A DNA stretch of 53,635 nt from positions 1-53,635 of IMG/VR virus record IMGVR_UViG_3300027917_000057. One strand, given 5' to 3'. Position numbers and translations under genes: made by a program. Below, piece after piece: positions 40,701 to 49,670 of the stretch (position 1 is the stretch's first letter; each line of letters opens with the position of its first letter). Below the pieces are notes generated by a model. It was not told where the DNA came from and searched no databases. It saw nothing but the letters and a program-made list of their open reading frames with translations. The stretch comes from a virus.

Positions 40701-41543
40701 ATGTCGGATGACGTCTTTCCCCATGACCCCGACACTCTGAAGGGGCAGAAGGAGCTCAACCAGCTCCTGAAGGGGACGGGGGTAATCCGTCCTCTGCACG
40801 AGGTGCTTTCAGAGTACCCCGAAGACAATGCCACCCAGCTCGAGGAGACAGCGGAGGTAGACGACGATCGTACCCGGGTGGACGTGGAGGCTGCTCCTCG
40901 GCTGCCCACTACCATCAACCTCTTTCAGCACCCGGACGCTCATCCCTTCGTTCTGGACCTGGCACTACTGAAGAAGTACGGGCCCGAATGGATGCAGTGG
41001 GAACCGGAGGTGCTGGAGCTCCGGATTCTGTCCGACTTCCGAACGAACAGCCTCAGTGACCTGAATGCAGATAAGCTGATGGCCATCGCTTCTGTGCACC
41101 TGAGGGACGAGTTCTGGAAGGAGTGGCAGGTCTTCACCCCCATTGCTCTCGCCCTAGCCGGCTACGCTCCTGACTTTCAGGTCATGCAGGGCATCACGGT
41201 CCCTCAAGCGTTGATCGCCGTGGACATTGTGAATCGCTTGAGGGCAGACGTCCCTTGGAGTTTGGAGATGAAGACGTACCTGAGCGTTGTTCATCTTCAC
41301 GACGGCATGTTCTGCCCCATCCCTCCATTGGACTTCGTGGAGGTCGACCACGAAGACTACGGTGTGGACTGTGCGGACATCATGTCTCGTTGGGACACGG
41401 TTCGCGCTAGCAAGGAGCCCCCACCTGCTACATCGGTGGAAAACGAACAGCTCCGGCGTATGCTAGCAGCCTGGACCTTGCTAGAAGAAAACCGCAAACA
41501 GCTGCAAGATCAGCTACCTCTTCTCTATCATGGCCGCGATTGA
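40701..41543 (+). CDS. Hypothetical protein, head block
   Basis: 280 residues, starting 1 nt after the previous stop. The N-terminal 75 residues are acidic and disordered. The core is helical (DLALLKKYGPEWMQWEPEVL, DEFWKEWQVFTPIALALAG, VPQALIAVDIVNRLR). The segment WMQWEPEVLELRI followed by KLMAIASVHLRDEFWKEW suggests a capsid-side scaffold or connector, but no family is recognised. It overlaps the next gene by 14 nt. Confidence 0.6.
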   Translation: MSDDVFPHDPDTLKGQKELNQLLKGTGVIRPLHEVLSEYPEDNATQLEETAEVDDDRTRVDVEAAPRLPTTINLFQHPDAHPFVLDLALLKKYGPEWMQWEPEVLELRILSDFRTNSLSDLNADKLMAIASVHLRDEFWKEWQVFTPIALALAGYAPDFQVMQGITVPQALIAVDIVNRLRADVPWSLEMKTYLSVVHLHDGMFCPIPPLDFVEVDHEDYGVDCADIMSRWDTVRASKEPPPATSVENEQLRRMLAAWTLLEENRKQLQDQLPLLYHGRD

Positions 41544-42687
41544 CAAACAGGTCCTCCTCGCCTTCGAGAGGGAGCTCGAGAAGAACGCGTTTCTAGGGGC
41601 GGTTCTCTCCAAGGCGGCGCCGTTGACGTCCAAGCTATCCCCCGCCCTTCAATTCATTCGCAGGGGTGCAGGTAGCGCCGGTGCTGGAATGGGGCTGGGA
41701 ACTGCCACTGGTGCAGCTGGAGGAGCTGCCATTGGGGGCTACAAGGGTTACCGTGAGGCCAAGGAACAAGGGCAGAGCGGGGTAGCTGGGGCCCTGGGAG
41801 GGGCAGCGAAGGGTGCTGGCACCGGTGCGATGGTGGGGGCCGCCACAGGTTTAGCCGGGGGCATGGCCTTGGGGGGTACGGGGACGCGGCTTGGGCAGTC
41901 CCTTCAGAACCTAGGGCAGGCTAGCAACCCCCTTGGGTCCATAGCGCGCTTTGGGCAACGCCAGCTACACGGTGTCACGGGTCTGACTCCCGGTGGCGCT
42001 CAGCGGGGGACCGCCGAGTACGCCAAGGCCATGGCTGGGATGCGGATGGGGGCTCACCCAGCGGCGGCTGGCGTGCTGGAAGCCGAGATGGCTGTCGCCC
42101 GAGCCGGAACGAATCCCAAGCTCCTAGAAAAAGCCACGAAGGCTTTGGAGTCTGCAAAGTCCCAGCACGCCATCGCTCAGGAAGCCGAAGCCAAGGGGCT
42201 GACCAGCCTACCAGGAATGGTGCGATCCATGACCTCCAAGGAGGGGATCAAGGACGTCTGGCGCCTGGGTATGAAGCCGCAGCTAACGCAGCAGGGTATG
42301 ACGGGTAAGATGATGGCAGGGCTCCCAGTGGCCTTCGCTGCGCCAGAGCTCTTTAGGTCCCAGGAGCAGGACCCTGAAGGTCGGGGGCGCCTCGAGAGGT
42401 TTGGTAGTGGCGTAGGCAGCGGTGTGGGCTACGCCCTGTCCCCGTTCCTGCCTCTTGTTGGGCAGGAAGCAATGGGACGAGCTGTCGGAGGGGTAGGAAA
42501 AGGTCTGGGCAAGGGTGTGGACATGGCCATCGGCGCCCTCCGAGGGAAGAAGCCGCAACCTCCCATGACCGAGCTCGGCAACAATCCTTCGGCTCCTGGC
42601 GTCGATCCTTCAGGGATGAATGAAGCTGTGCCTAGAATCTACTCCAATGCAGCGCAGGGCAAGCCGCCGGAAGGCATGATGATATGA
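41530..42687 (+). CDS. Gly/Ala-rich, glycine-zipper-like virion protein
   Basis: 385 residues. N-terminus MAAIDKQVLLAFERELEKNAF, sharing an E-L-x-K-x-A tag with other proteins in this window. Residues 45-145 are strongly Gly/Ala-rich with GxxxG spacing (GAGMGLGTATGAAGGAAIGG, GAMVGAATGLAGGMALGG), typical of membrane-inserting glycine zippers. A second such patch is at about 295-335. It could be an internal virion or ejection protein that enters the cell membrane. It precedes the portal gene in an ATGA overlap, but no family assignment is made. Confidence 0.6.
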   Translation: MAAIDKQVLLAFERELEKNAFLGAVLSKAAPLTSKLSPALQFIRRGAGSAGAGMGLGTATGAAGGAAIGGYKGYREAKEQGQSGVAGALGGAAKGAGTGAMVGAATGLAGGMALGGTGTRLGQSLQNLGQASNPLGSIARFGQRQLHGVTGLTPGGAQRGTAEYAKAMAGMRMGAHPAAAGVLEAEMAVARAGTNPKLLEKATKALESAKSQHAIAQEAEAKGLTSLPGMVRSMTSKEGIKDVWRLGMKPQLTQQGMTGKMMAGLPVAFAAPELFRSQEQDPEGRGRLERFGSGVGSGVGYALSPFLPLVGQEAMGRAVGGVGKGLGKGVDMAIGALRGKKPQPPMTELGNNPSAPGVDPSGMNEAVPRIYSNAAQGKPPEGMMI

Positions 42688-44741
42688 GCTTCACGGGTGG
42701 GAACTTCGCCTTCGGAGCAGGTGGTGCCTCCAGGTTTCATACTGGGTTTACCAGAGGGCGCATCGGGGGTGCCGCCCACGTTCAGGGTGTCAACTACCCG
42801 AGCCCCTTCTTCGACATCGCGCACACCTACCTGCCGACGACTGTCAAGCAGCTGTTCCAGTTCTGCCGTTACTACTATCTGACGAATCCGCTGATCAACG
42901 CCATCGTCCAGAAGCTGTCCGAGTACCCAGTCACGGACATCATCATCGACCACGAGGACCCAAAGGTCGTGGAGAAGTGGAAGGAGTACTTCTACGACAC
43001 GGCCAGAATCAGGCCGTTCCTGGTGGAGTGTGGCCTCGACTACAACTGCTATGGCAACGCGGCAGTAACCCTGAGCTTCCCCTTTCAGAAGTACCTCAAG
43101 TGCGACTACTGCGGATTCAACGAGCAGGCCAGAAAGATACGAAACAACTGGACATACACGAGCAACGAGTTCCGGTTGTCCTGCCCCCGTTGTGGGCACA
43201 CTGGCGCGGCTACTCCAAAGGACTGGTACTACAAGGACGCGTCTGGCATTCGACCCGTTCGCTACAACGTCGAAGACATCGAGGTTGAGTACAACCAGAT
43301 CACCGGCGGCTACACCTACTTCTTCACCATCCCGGCACCCATGCGGGCGGATATCACCCTCGGGAAGAAGGATGTCGTCGAGCAGATGCCGCAGATCTTC
43401 CTGCAGGCAATCCGGCAGCAGAAAGGCGTCATCTTCAGCAAGTCCAACTTCTTCCATCTGAAGAGGGCGACCATTGCTTGGCAGGACAGAGGGTGGGGAA
43501 TCCCATTGATCCTCCCGGTTCTCAAGGACGCGTTCTATCTGCAGGTCATGAAGAAGGCCCAAGAGGCAATTCTCGTAGAGCACATCGTTCCTCTACGCGT
43601 CTTGTTTCCGCAAGCAGCGTCTGGAACCAGTGACCCCTTCACGACCATCAACCTAACGGAGTGGAGAGACCAGGTCGCTGCCGAGATCGCTCGATGGCGT
43701 TTCGACAACAACTACATCCCCATCATGCCGTTGCCTCTGGGGAATCAGAGCATCGGTGGGGATGGCAAGGCCCTTCTACTTCAAGGAGAGATGCAGCAGC
43801 TCGGTGAGCACATCATCATGGGCATGGGCGTCCCTAGAGAGTTCCTGCAGGGTGGCCTGAGCTACGCCGGCACTAACGTGTCCATGCGAATGCTGGAGAA
43901 CGCGTTCATCAGCTACATCAGCCGTCAGCGACAGATGGCTGTATGGATCATGAAGATGGTCGCGCACTTCATGGGGTGGCCTGAGGTGGGTATCCGCTTC
44001 AAGCCCTTCAAGATGGCGGACGACCTTCAGCGAAAGAGCTACCTCTTCCAGCTCAACCAAGCGCAGAAGATCAGCGACACGACCCTTCTGGCGGATGCGG
44101 ACTTGGACATCAAGGAAGAGAACGAGATCATGGTGCGGGAGAGCGCGGAGCGCATCCACGCGACCAAGAAGCAGCAGATCGCGATGGCCGAGATTCAGGG
44201 AGAGTCTCAGGTCATCATGATGAAGTACCAACAGAAGGCGCAGCAGGCCATGATGGCCGCGCAGGCTGGACCGCAGGCGCCAGGAGAGCCGGGGGGTCCA
44301 GAGGGTCAGATGGGCGTAGGACAGGCCCAAGCACAGGCCCAAGAGGGGGAGCAGGCAGCAGCCCAGGCAGGAGGGCAAGGAGGGCAGCCTCCGGCGCCAC
44401 CTGCTGGCCCGCCTCCAGCGTCTCTGCCTCCCGAGCCCGGGGCTTCTCAGACCGTACCTCAAGAGGCGCAGTCACTACTAGGAAACGACCAGCAGTCTGG
44501 CGTGGACATCGTTCAGATGGCTGAGATGTATGCGACCCAGATCTCCCAGATGCAACCGCCGGAGCAGCAGGCGGCTCTGGCAGCGCTCGAGGCGCAGAGT
44601 CCAGAGCTGGCGCAACTGGTTCAGCAGTTCATGGGGCTTATGCAGGGAGGGCAGGCAGGGCAGGGGTTGGTCGATACCGGAGTAGATCAGCGCCCCCTCC
44701 CTGAGCAGCTGCCCGCCCGTAGGCAGTCGCAGTTGGTGTAG
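42684..44741 (+). CDS. Portal protein with inserted zinc ribbon
   Basis: 685 residues. The portal-like core has LFQFCRYYYLTNPLINAIVQ (57-76), KLSEYPVTDI, EAILVEHIVPLRVLFPQ (about 300) and MGVPREFLQGGLSYAGTN (about 390), then a helical stem and crown region. A zinc ribbon is inserted early: CDYCG at 140-144 and CPRCG at 167-171. The C-terminal 180 residues are Gln/Ala/Gly/Pro-rich. Portals form the dodecameric DNA channel at the capsid vertex and bind terminase. The neighbouring helicase gene starts 2 nt after the stop. The portal call rests on sequence style, since no terminase is visible here. Confidence 0.8.
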   Translation: MSFTGGNFAFGAGGASRFHTGFTRGRIGGAAHVQGVNYPSPFFDIAHTYLPTTVKQLFQFCRYYYLTNPLINAIVQKLSEYPVTDIIIDHEDPKVVEKWKEYFYDTARIRPFLVECGLDYNCYGNAAVTLSFPFQKYLKCDYCGFNEQARKIRNNWTYTSNEFRLSCPRCGHTGAATPKDWYYKDASGIRPVRYNVEDIEVEYNQITGGYTYFFTIPAPMRADITLGKKDVVEQMPQIFLQAIRQQKGVIFSKSNFFHLKRATIAWQDRGWGIPLILPVLKDAFYLQVMKKAQEAILVEHIVPLRVLFPQAASGTSDPFTTINLTEWRDQVAAEIARWRFDNNYIPIMPLPLGNQSIGGDGKALLLQGEMQQLGEHIIMGMGVPREFLQGGLSYAGTNVSMRMLENAFISYISRQRQMAVWIMKMVAHFMGWPEVGIRFKPFKMADDLQRKSYLFQLNQAQKISDTTLLADADLDIKEENEIMVRESAERIHATKKQQIAMAEIQGESQVIMMKYQQKAQQAMMAAQAGPQAPGEPGGPEGQMGVGQAQAQAQEGEQAAAQAGGQGGQPPAPPAGPPPASLPPEPGASQTVPQEAQSLLGNDQQSGVDIVQMAEMYATQISQMQPPEQQAALAALEAQSPELAQLVQQFMGLMQGGQAGQGLVDTGVDQRPLPEQLPARRQSQLV

Positions 44742-44743
44742 TC

Positions 44744-46210
44744 ATGCTCTGGGAGGCGTTTGCTGACGAGCTCATCAAGATCTCGGCAGTCAAGACCGAG
44801 TTGAAGCCCCATCAGCAACGGGTTGTTGATAGGGTCCAAAGAGAGGATCAACCAGGGCTAGTAGTTGCGCACGGGCTAGGCTCTGGAAAGACCCTCACGG
44901 CTATCGCTGCGCAGGATGTTCTTGGGATGCCGGCAACGGTAGTAGTTCCTGCGGCTCTACAGGCGAATTACCTAAAGGAGCTCGATAAGCATCTAGAAGG
45001 AACCTCTCCTGAGGCAGCGTTGACCACCCTACAGCGCGTTTCCAAGGCGGGCCGTTTGGGGGCGTCTAACCCTCTTCTGGTTGTAGACGAGGCTCACCGA
45101 GCTCGAGAGGTCAACACCAAGACATACCAGGCGCTCAAGAACAGCATTCCTGGTACAGAAAAGCGTCTTCTGCTGACAGCCAGCCCCTTTTACAATCGAC
45201 CGAGTGACATTGCACCCCTCGTTAACCTAGCCGCCGGAGAGAAGGTACTTCCAGCCGACCCCACAGAGTTTAAGAGCAGGTACATCAGAGAACGTAAGGT
45301 CCAGCCTGGGTTCATCGCGCGTGTTCGCGGAGTAAAACCTGGGGTTGTGGAAGAGGTCGACCCCTTTCGCGCTCCCGAGCTTCGTACGGTCTTCCGCAAG
45401 TGGGTGGACTACCATCCAAGCTCTACAGAAGGATTTCCGTCGGTACAGCGCAAGACTGTAGAAGTCCCGATGACGCAATCTCAGCTGAGGGCCTATGACG
45501 CCATGATGGGCACCGCTCCGTACTGGGTGGCGGCCAAGGTCAAAGCGGGGCTTCCTCCGGACAAGAAGGAGGCGCAGCAGCTCAATGCTTTCGTAAATGC
45601 GGTGAGGCAGATATCGAATACGACTCGAGCCTTTGCTCCCAATAAGGCGCCAGAGGAGCCAAAGATCGATGCGGCGTACAAGCGTTTGCAGAGTACCCTA
45701 ACTTCGACGCCGACAGCGCGTGCAGTCGTGTACTCCAACTATCTGAAGAGCGGCATCGAGCCCTACAAGGAGCGGTTGGATAGGGCAGGCATCCCCTACG
45801 GCGAGTTTACCGGAGAGATGAAGAGGCGAGAGCGGGAGCAGCTTGTACGCGACTACAATGATGGAAAAAAGAAGGTTCTTCTGCTGAGCTCCGCGGGCGG
45901 GGAGGGGCTTGATCTAAAGGGAACCAGGCTGATTCAGATTCTAGAGCCGCACTGGAATGCAGAGAAGCTTAAACAGGTGGAGGGCCGCGGCATCCGCTTT
46001 GGGAGCCATGCTCACCTCCCAGAAGAGCAGAGGAATGTAGTGGTTGAGAACTACCTTGCGACGCGTCCTGAGAGGAAGGGCATGGCAAGGGTATTGATGG
46101 GGCGCAGTACGGGCGGTAGTGTGGACCAGTACCTCACTGGGATGAGCGACCGCAAAGAGGGCTTGGTCCAACAGATGAAGTTGCTGCTGCCTACTGAAAC
46201 GGCAGGCTAA
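44744..46210 (+). CDS. SNF2-type DNA translocase/helicase
   Basis: 488 residues. SF2/SNF2 motifs: Q/motif I AHGLGSGKT (42-50), DEAH (115-118), LLLTASPFYNRPSD (about 148-161), motif V SSAGGEGLDLKGT and motif VI HWNAEKLKQVEGRGIRFGSH. No bromo or other accessory domain. The N-terminus is AFADELIKIS, matching the tag of the Gly-zipper and InPase proteins. The gene sits directly after the portal gene, unlike the replication helicases on the other strand, so it may be packaged and injected. SNF2 proteins in phages are known from antirestriction and DNA-remodelling roles; which applies is unknown. Confidence 0.9.
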   Translation: MLWEAFADELIKISAVKTELKPHQQRVVDRVQREDQPGLVVAHGLGSGKTLTAIAAQDVLGMPATVVVPAALQANYLKELDKHLEGTSPEAALTTLQRVSKAGRLGASNPLLVVDEAHRAREVNTKTYQALKNSIPGTEKRLLLTASPFYNRPSDIAPLVNLAAGEKVLPADPTEFKSRYIRERKVQPGFIARVRGVKPGVVEEVDPFRAPELRTVFRKWVDYHPSSTEGFPSVQRKTVEVPMTQSQLRAYDAMMGTAPYWVAAKVKAGLPPDKKEAQQLNAFVNAVRQISNTTRAFAPNKAPEEPKIDAAYKRLQSTLTSTPTARAVVYSNYLKSGIEPYKERLDRAGIPYGEFTGEMKRREREQLVRDYNDGKKKVLLLSSAGGEGLDLKGTRLIQILEPHWNAEKLKQVEGRGIRFGSHAHLPEEQRNVVVENYLATRPERKGMARVLMGRSTGGSVDQYLTGMSDRKEGLVQQMKLLLPTETAG

Positions 46211-46212
46211 GA

Positions 46213-46234
46213 AACAGGGCCCGTAGGCCCTGTT
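46213..46234. terminator. Bidirectional terminator-like hairpin
   Basis: AACAGGGCC (46213-46221), CGTA loop, GGCCCTGTT (46226-46234): perfect 9-bp stem between the convergent SNF2 and VWA genes. It ends in TTCC on the + strand and TTTC on the - strand, giving short T-runs on both sides. Confidence 0.65.
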
Positions 46235-46248
46235 CCTGACCTTGCTTC

Positions 46249-47559
46249 CTACTCTGGAAGTATTGGCGGCTTGAGAGCCTGGTTCTTTTCGCAGACGACA
46301 ATGTGCCCCCAGTTGGCGGGCTTTCTAGCCCAAGGGGTTCGGACTACACACCAGATTACGTCCATGCCTCTCGGAGGAGCTGCTGGTGCAACTCCGTCGC
46401 CGTCAGTGATGTAGATCACGAGATTGGGCCGCGGTCGTAGCTTTACTAGCTTCTCGAAGGCGATTCTGAAGTCGGTACCGCCTCTACCATGGAACCCCAG
46501 ATTGGGTATCTGCGCTGCGCGCACCTGCTGGCAGTAGTGGACGTCTACGTCGACGTGTAGCAACCAAATCTTGTCGGAAGTGATCTTCTTGGCGATGTGG
46601 AAGCTTTCGTTGTGGGCATCTTGTAGCTGATCGGGCCCCATGGACCCCGAGGTGTCCACCACCACTGCTGCCACGATTGGGCGGTCCACAAGTCCGCTCA
46701 GCAGCGCGCCAGTAAACATGCCTGTCATGGAGGGGCGCTGCATCGAATAGTCACGAGCACCTGCTCGGATGGCTCCGGAGGAACGTCTGGCAACTTGCCT
46801 AAATTTTTGGCGCCAGTTGACGTCTGGGGGTTTGATCTTGGTTTTGATGAGCTCGTGGTACCGGCCCGGAACGGACCCCCTACCGTGTGCTTCTATGTAC
46901 TGCTCGATGTCCTCCAGCGTCTTTCTCCTGATGGCTTCTACCTCGGCCGGGCTCTTGCCGTACTGAGCGTCTAGCTCGGCTTCGAGCTCCGCGTTCGAGG
47001 CGTGGCCCCCGCCGCCACCACAGGTTCCTTGCGCGACGCCGATCTGTGGCTGACCTTCACCTTTACCCTTCTTCTCCGCCGCCTTGGCCCTCAATTGGGA
47101 AATGGTGATCTTCTGCTCCGCACACATCTTCTGGAGCTTGTCGTAGTACCACTCCAGGTTCTTCCCGCCTGGGAGCCCCACGTCTTCGGGGTAGATGCCG
47201 CAATCAGGGAGCTCCTCGCCTTCCTCGCGCAGGTCGTAGTTAATGGCCCTATCGCCGGCGTCGTTGGCCAGCTCTAGATCTGGTAGGGCCTCCAGCCGGT
47301 CTATCCCTCGGAGCGGGTGCTCGAGCTCATGGCGTACCAGCCCTGCCATCTTTGCGTCGGTATCGACATAGGGGCTGCGTAGAACGAAGTCTGCCCCTAC
47401 GTACAAGACCAGATGCTTGGTGATCCCCATAGTGACGCCAGGTGTATTGACGACCACAGGAGTCAGGTTGAGCAGAGTTTCCGCTACGTACTCGGTCTTC
47501 TCCAGAATAGCCGCTCTAGCGAGCGCCAGACGGTGAAGGATTGCGGCCTCGTCGTCCAT
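46249..47559 (-). CDS. VWA protein with N-terminal zincin (HExxH), MoxR partner
   Basis: 436 residues. The N-terminal domain carries HELEH (77-81), a zinc-peptidase-like motif, in the style of the DUF2201 N-terminal domain. The C-terminal VWA domain has the MIDAS DTSGSM (302-307), a central GRGGTDF (about 352-358) and an ITDGDG strand. A Gly/Cys-rich linker (GTCGGGGGH) separates them. It pairs with the MoxR ATPase by a TAATG overlap. MoxR-VWA pairs act as chaperones that insert metals or remodel partner complexes. Whether the zincin is active is unknown. The hairpin at 46213 follows. Confidence 0.85.
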   Translation of the reverse strand: MDDEAAILHRLALARAAILEKTEYVAETLLNLTPVVVNTPGVTMGITKHLVLYVGADFVLRSPYVDTDAKMAGLVRHELEHPLRGIDRLEALPDLELANDAGDRAINYDLREEGEELPDCGIYPEDVGLPGGKNLEWYYDKLQKMCAEQKITISQLRAKAAEKKGKGEGQPQIGVAQGTCGGGGGHASNAELEAELDAQYGKSPAEVEAIRRKTLEDIEQYIEAHGRGSVPGRYHELIKTKIKPPDVNWRQKFRQVARRSSGAIRAGARDYSMQRPSMTGMFTGALLSGLVDRPIVAAVVVDTSGSMGPDQLQDAHNESFHIAKKITSDKIWLLHVDVDVHYCQQVRAAQIPNLGFHGRGGTDFRIAFEKLVKLRPRPNLVIYITDGDGVAPAAPPRGMDVIWCVVRTPWARKPANWGHIVVCEKNQALKPPILPE

Positions 47560-48821
47560 TACGACCTCTTTGCGCGTAGGATGTACTCGAGCATACCGTT
47601 GTCATTGAGCTCCGCGCAGACCTCTTCAGCAGCATCCGCTACTTGCTCCGAGGGGCAGTCCGAGTCCAGTCTCGCGTGAATCAGAACACGAGCGGGCTGG
47701 ACCACTATGTCGGAGTAGCCTTTGTCCATGCACTTTCTAAGCAGGTCCCAGCATTGTTTCGCTCGTTTGAACTTGTCTTGTGCGTCCTCTTGAGAGACCA
47801 CGAAGTTGACGCATCCTCCCAGAACAGCTCGGACGATGTCCATGCGCTTCGGGATGGACCAACGCCCATCCAGGGCATCCTCTGAAGATGGGAGATTCGC
47901 CTTCTTTCGGTAGGCAAACCATTCTACCGCCAAGCCCTCGCCTACTAGGGAGGAGGCCACATCGATGTGGACCGTCTCGTCCATCTCTAGGCAGGTGGCG
48001 GCGGTGGTGCCGAATACCAGAAGGGACCAAGTTCGAGGAGTCGGCCATGGCTTTGACGCTCTGGGGTCGTCGGGGCCCGGCGGGTTGTAGAACTTGCTGA
48101 CCTCGTGGGTCTCTTCCTTACCGCCCTCGGAGAGCTCCTTGACGATGTGCAGCCCACCGTTGTCCTTCAAGAAGCCGGCAGAGATGTGGAGCTCCTTCTC
48201 GAAGTTCTCCGCCCAGGTGCTCTTGACTTGCTTCTCTGCGTCCTTGAATGAAGGAAGCCCTAACTCCAGCTTCCCACCGGGGGCAAGGCTGCTCATGTAG
48301 TTCTCCCACTGAGGGATAGTGGGGTTGATGTAGTTCTGGTGCCCTGCTCGATTCATCATAGGGATGGTTAGCTCCTGGCCATTCGCTGCGATGTCGGGAG
48401 GGTTCATCGCCATGATGATGCGTACAGACGGAGGCAGCACGTACTCTCCTACCTGACGTTCGTTTATGAACGAGAGAAGAGCTGCCTGTACAGCACCCGG
48501 GGCCGTGGAGATCTCATCTAGGAACAGGCAGGCTTTGCGCACATCAATGGCACTTACCACCTGAGGAAGGATGCACTCGATGCTGAACCCGTTGGGTCCT
48601 ATGACGGGCACACCGGAGAAGTGTTCAGGTTGTTTGGTGCTGCTGTAGATGGGGAAGCAGTACAGCTCTAGTGCTTTGCAGATCTGTCCAAGGCGCGCAC
48701 TTTTAGCTACGCCTGAACCTCCAATGATGTTGAACGGCACCCCCCAATTGGTGAGCACCTCGTTGGGGTTACCAAGAGGCGCCATCAAACAGGTAAGTGC
48801 GAACTTCGTGAATTTATCCAT
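47559..48821 (-). CDS. MoxR-family AAA+ ATPase
   Basis: 420 residues. Walker A GGSGVAKS (34-41), a MoxR-type GxxGxxKS, Walker B CLFLDE (98-103), sensor-1 IIMAMNPP and an arginine-finger-like R in MMNRAGH. The C-terminal half after about residue 205 is a helical lid. Partner of the VWA/zincin protein downstream. MoxR ATPases use ATP to remodel or activate a client with the VWA protein as adaptor. The client is unknown; the small Cys-rich proteins upstream in this operon are candidates. It overlaps its upstream neighbour by 8 nt. Confidence 0.87.
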   Translation of the reverse strand: MDKFTKFALTCLMAPLGNPNEVLTNWGVPFNIIGGSGVAKSARLGQICKALELYCFPIYSSTKQPEHFSGVPVIGPNGFSIECILPQVVSAIDVRKACLFLDEISTAPGAVQAALLSFINERQVGEYVLPPSVRIIMAMNPPDIAANGQELTIPMMNRAGHQNYINPTIPQWENYMSSLAPGGKLELGLPSFKDAEKQVKSTWAENFEKELHISAGFLKDNGGLHIVKELSEGGKEETHEVSKFYNPPGPDDPRASKPWPTPRTWSLLVFGTTAATCLEMDETVHIDVASSLVGEGLAVEWFAYRKKANLPSSEDALDGRWSIPKRMDIVRAVLGGCVNFVVSQEDAQDKFKRAKQCWDLLRKCMDKGYSDIVVQPARVLIHARLDSDCPSEQVADAAEEVCAELNDNGMLEYILRAKRS

Positions 48822-49104
48822 GCCGCTCCTTCAAGTACTCACTAACTTCTTCCGCCCACTCTCGGGGTAGAACTGTGACAACGCAGTCGTCTTTGATGAC
48901 TAAGAAGCCCTCCTCCGAGTCGAGCTCGAAGGGTACATAGAGCCCGCCCGGTGCGCGCACGTATGTGTTCGCTGCGCGGGCGGACTCGATGCTAGAAGCG
49001 AGCCACTCCAGTAGGGCTCGCTTTGAAAGAGCAGCAGCTGTAGGCCACCGTTCCTTCATTCTTTTGAAGGCGTGAGCGGAGACGTAATGTTTTCCGATGC
49101 CCAT
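48814..49104 (-). CDS. Small protein of the MoxR operon
   Basis: 96 residues from ATG 49104 (AAAGGG 7 nt upstream); starting at 49140 would add an Arg-rich stretch that overlaps the previous gene further. Pattern: HYVSAHAFKRMKERWP, KRALLEWLASSIESA, then TYVRAPGGLYVPFEL and CVVTVLPREWAEEV. The alpha-alpha-beta-beta layout is reminiscent of small RelE- or BrnT-like toxin folds, but no catalytic residues can be assigned and no antitoxin is seen. It overlaps the MoxR and Cys-rich genes. Function unknown. Confidence 0.55.
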   Translation of the reverse strand: MGIGKHYVSAHAFKRMKERWPTAAALSKRALLEWLASSIESARAANTYVRAPGGLYVPFELDSEEGFLVIKDDCVVTVLPREWAEEVSEYLKERHG

Positions 49105-49670
49105 TGCCACGCCCTTTCGTGCTTGCAGACGTGCTCGCACTCACCCGTGCGCCAGCAACGTTCCTCCACGCCGAGCTCGCACTCTCCGTTGTTCCGTACT
49201 GGCTCGTCCCAGTACTCCCTGCATTCGACGTTCAGGGTGTTCAGGCAGCAGGTACAGAGGTAGTAGGGCTCGCCTCGTGGCAGGAACAGTACAGAGCGCT
49301 CCCCACTGTCTGGCTGCCTCTCATCTAGGTGTAGCGCTCCAAACTCGATGAGGCCAACTAGCTCGCCGCTTATAACGCTGCTCATGCAGACGTCACACTG
49401 CCGCAAGTGCGGATGCGCCTTGTCTGGTACCGCTCCGTAGATGGTGTTTGCTAGGTCTTCCTGATCCTCCTCCCAACAGTCGGTACACAAGAAGTAGGGG
49501 AGGTAGACGTATTCTCCCTTACAGTCCAACTGGTCGTACAGGAATACGCCTTCCTCGTTCTCATAGATTCGGTGAACGCGGAGGCAGAAGATTTCTTGTC
49601 CTAGTTTGATCTCCTCCTCGCATGCACCGCAGGTATGCCCACTAGAGCTGGGCTTCAAAGTTGTTCCCAT
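49056..49670 (-). CDS. Cys-rich protein with several zinc-knuckle pairs
   Basis: 204 residues from ATG 49670 (AGAGGA 9 nt before). At least four Cys pairs: TCGACEE, LCTDCWEE, QCDVCMSS and LCTCCLN, then further Cys in GECELGVEERCW and ECEHVCKHE. This suggests two or three treble-clef or ribbon zinc domains. Not secreted. Genes of this kind next to MoxR-VWA could be the metal-binding client of the chaperone. The family is not recognised. Confidence 0.65.
   Translation of the reverse strand: MGTTLKPSSSGHTCGACEEEIKLGQEIFCLRVHRIYENEEGVFLYDQLDCKGEYVYLPYFLCTDCWEEDQEDLANTIYGAVPDKAHPHLRQCDVCMSSVISGELVGLIEFGALHLDERQPDSGERSVLFLPRGEPYYLCTCCLNTLNVECREYWDEPVRNNGECELGVEERCWRTGECEHVCKHERAWQWASENITSPLTPSKE

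Noticed and set aside
42639-43583. Antisense open frame opposite the portal gene (314 codons)
   Set aside because: It lies opposite strongly protein-like portal sequence including the zinc ribbon, has no ribosome site and a shadow-like composition.
46249-48821. Calling MoxR-VWA an antiphage or anti-host defence system
   Set aside because: Such pairs occur in some defence contexts, but nothing in this operon shows an effector. The evidence supports only a chaperone-type ATPase with a VWA partner.
48814-49104. Toxin-antitoxin module
   Set aside because: The layout recalls RelE-like folds but no catalytic residues or antitoxin partner can be identified. The gene is embedded in a multi-gene operon.
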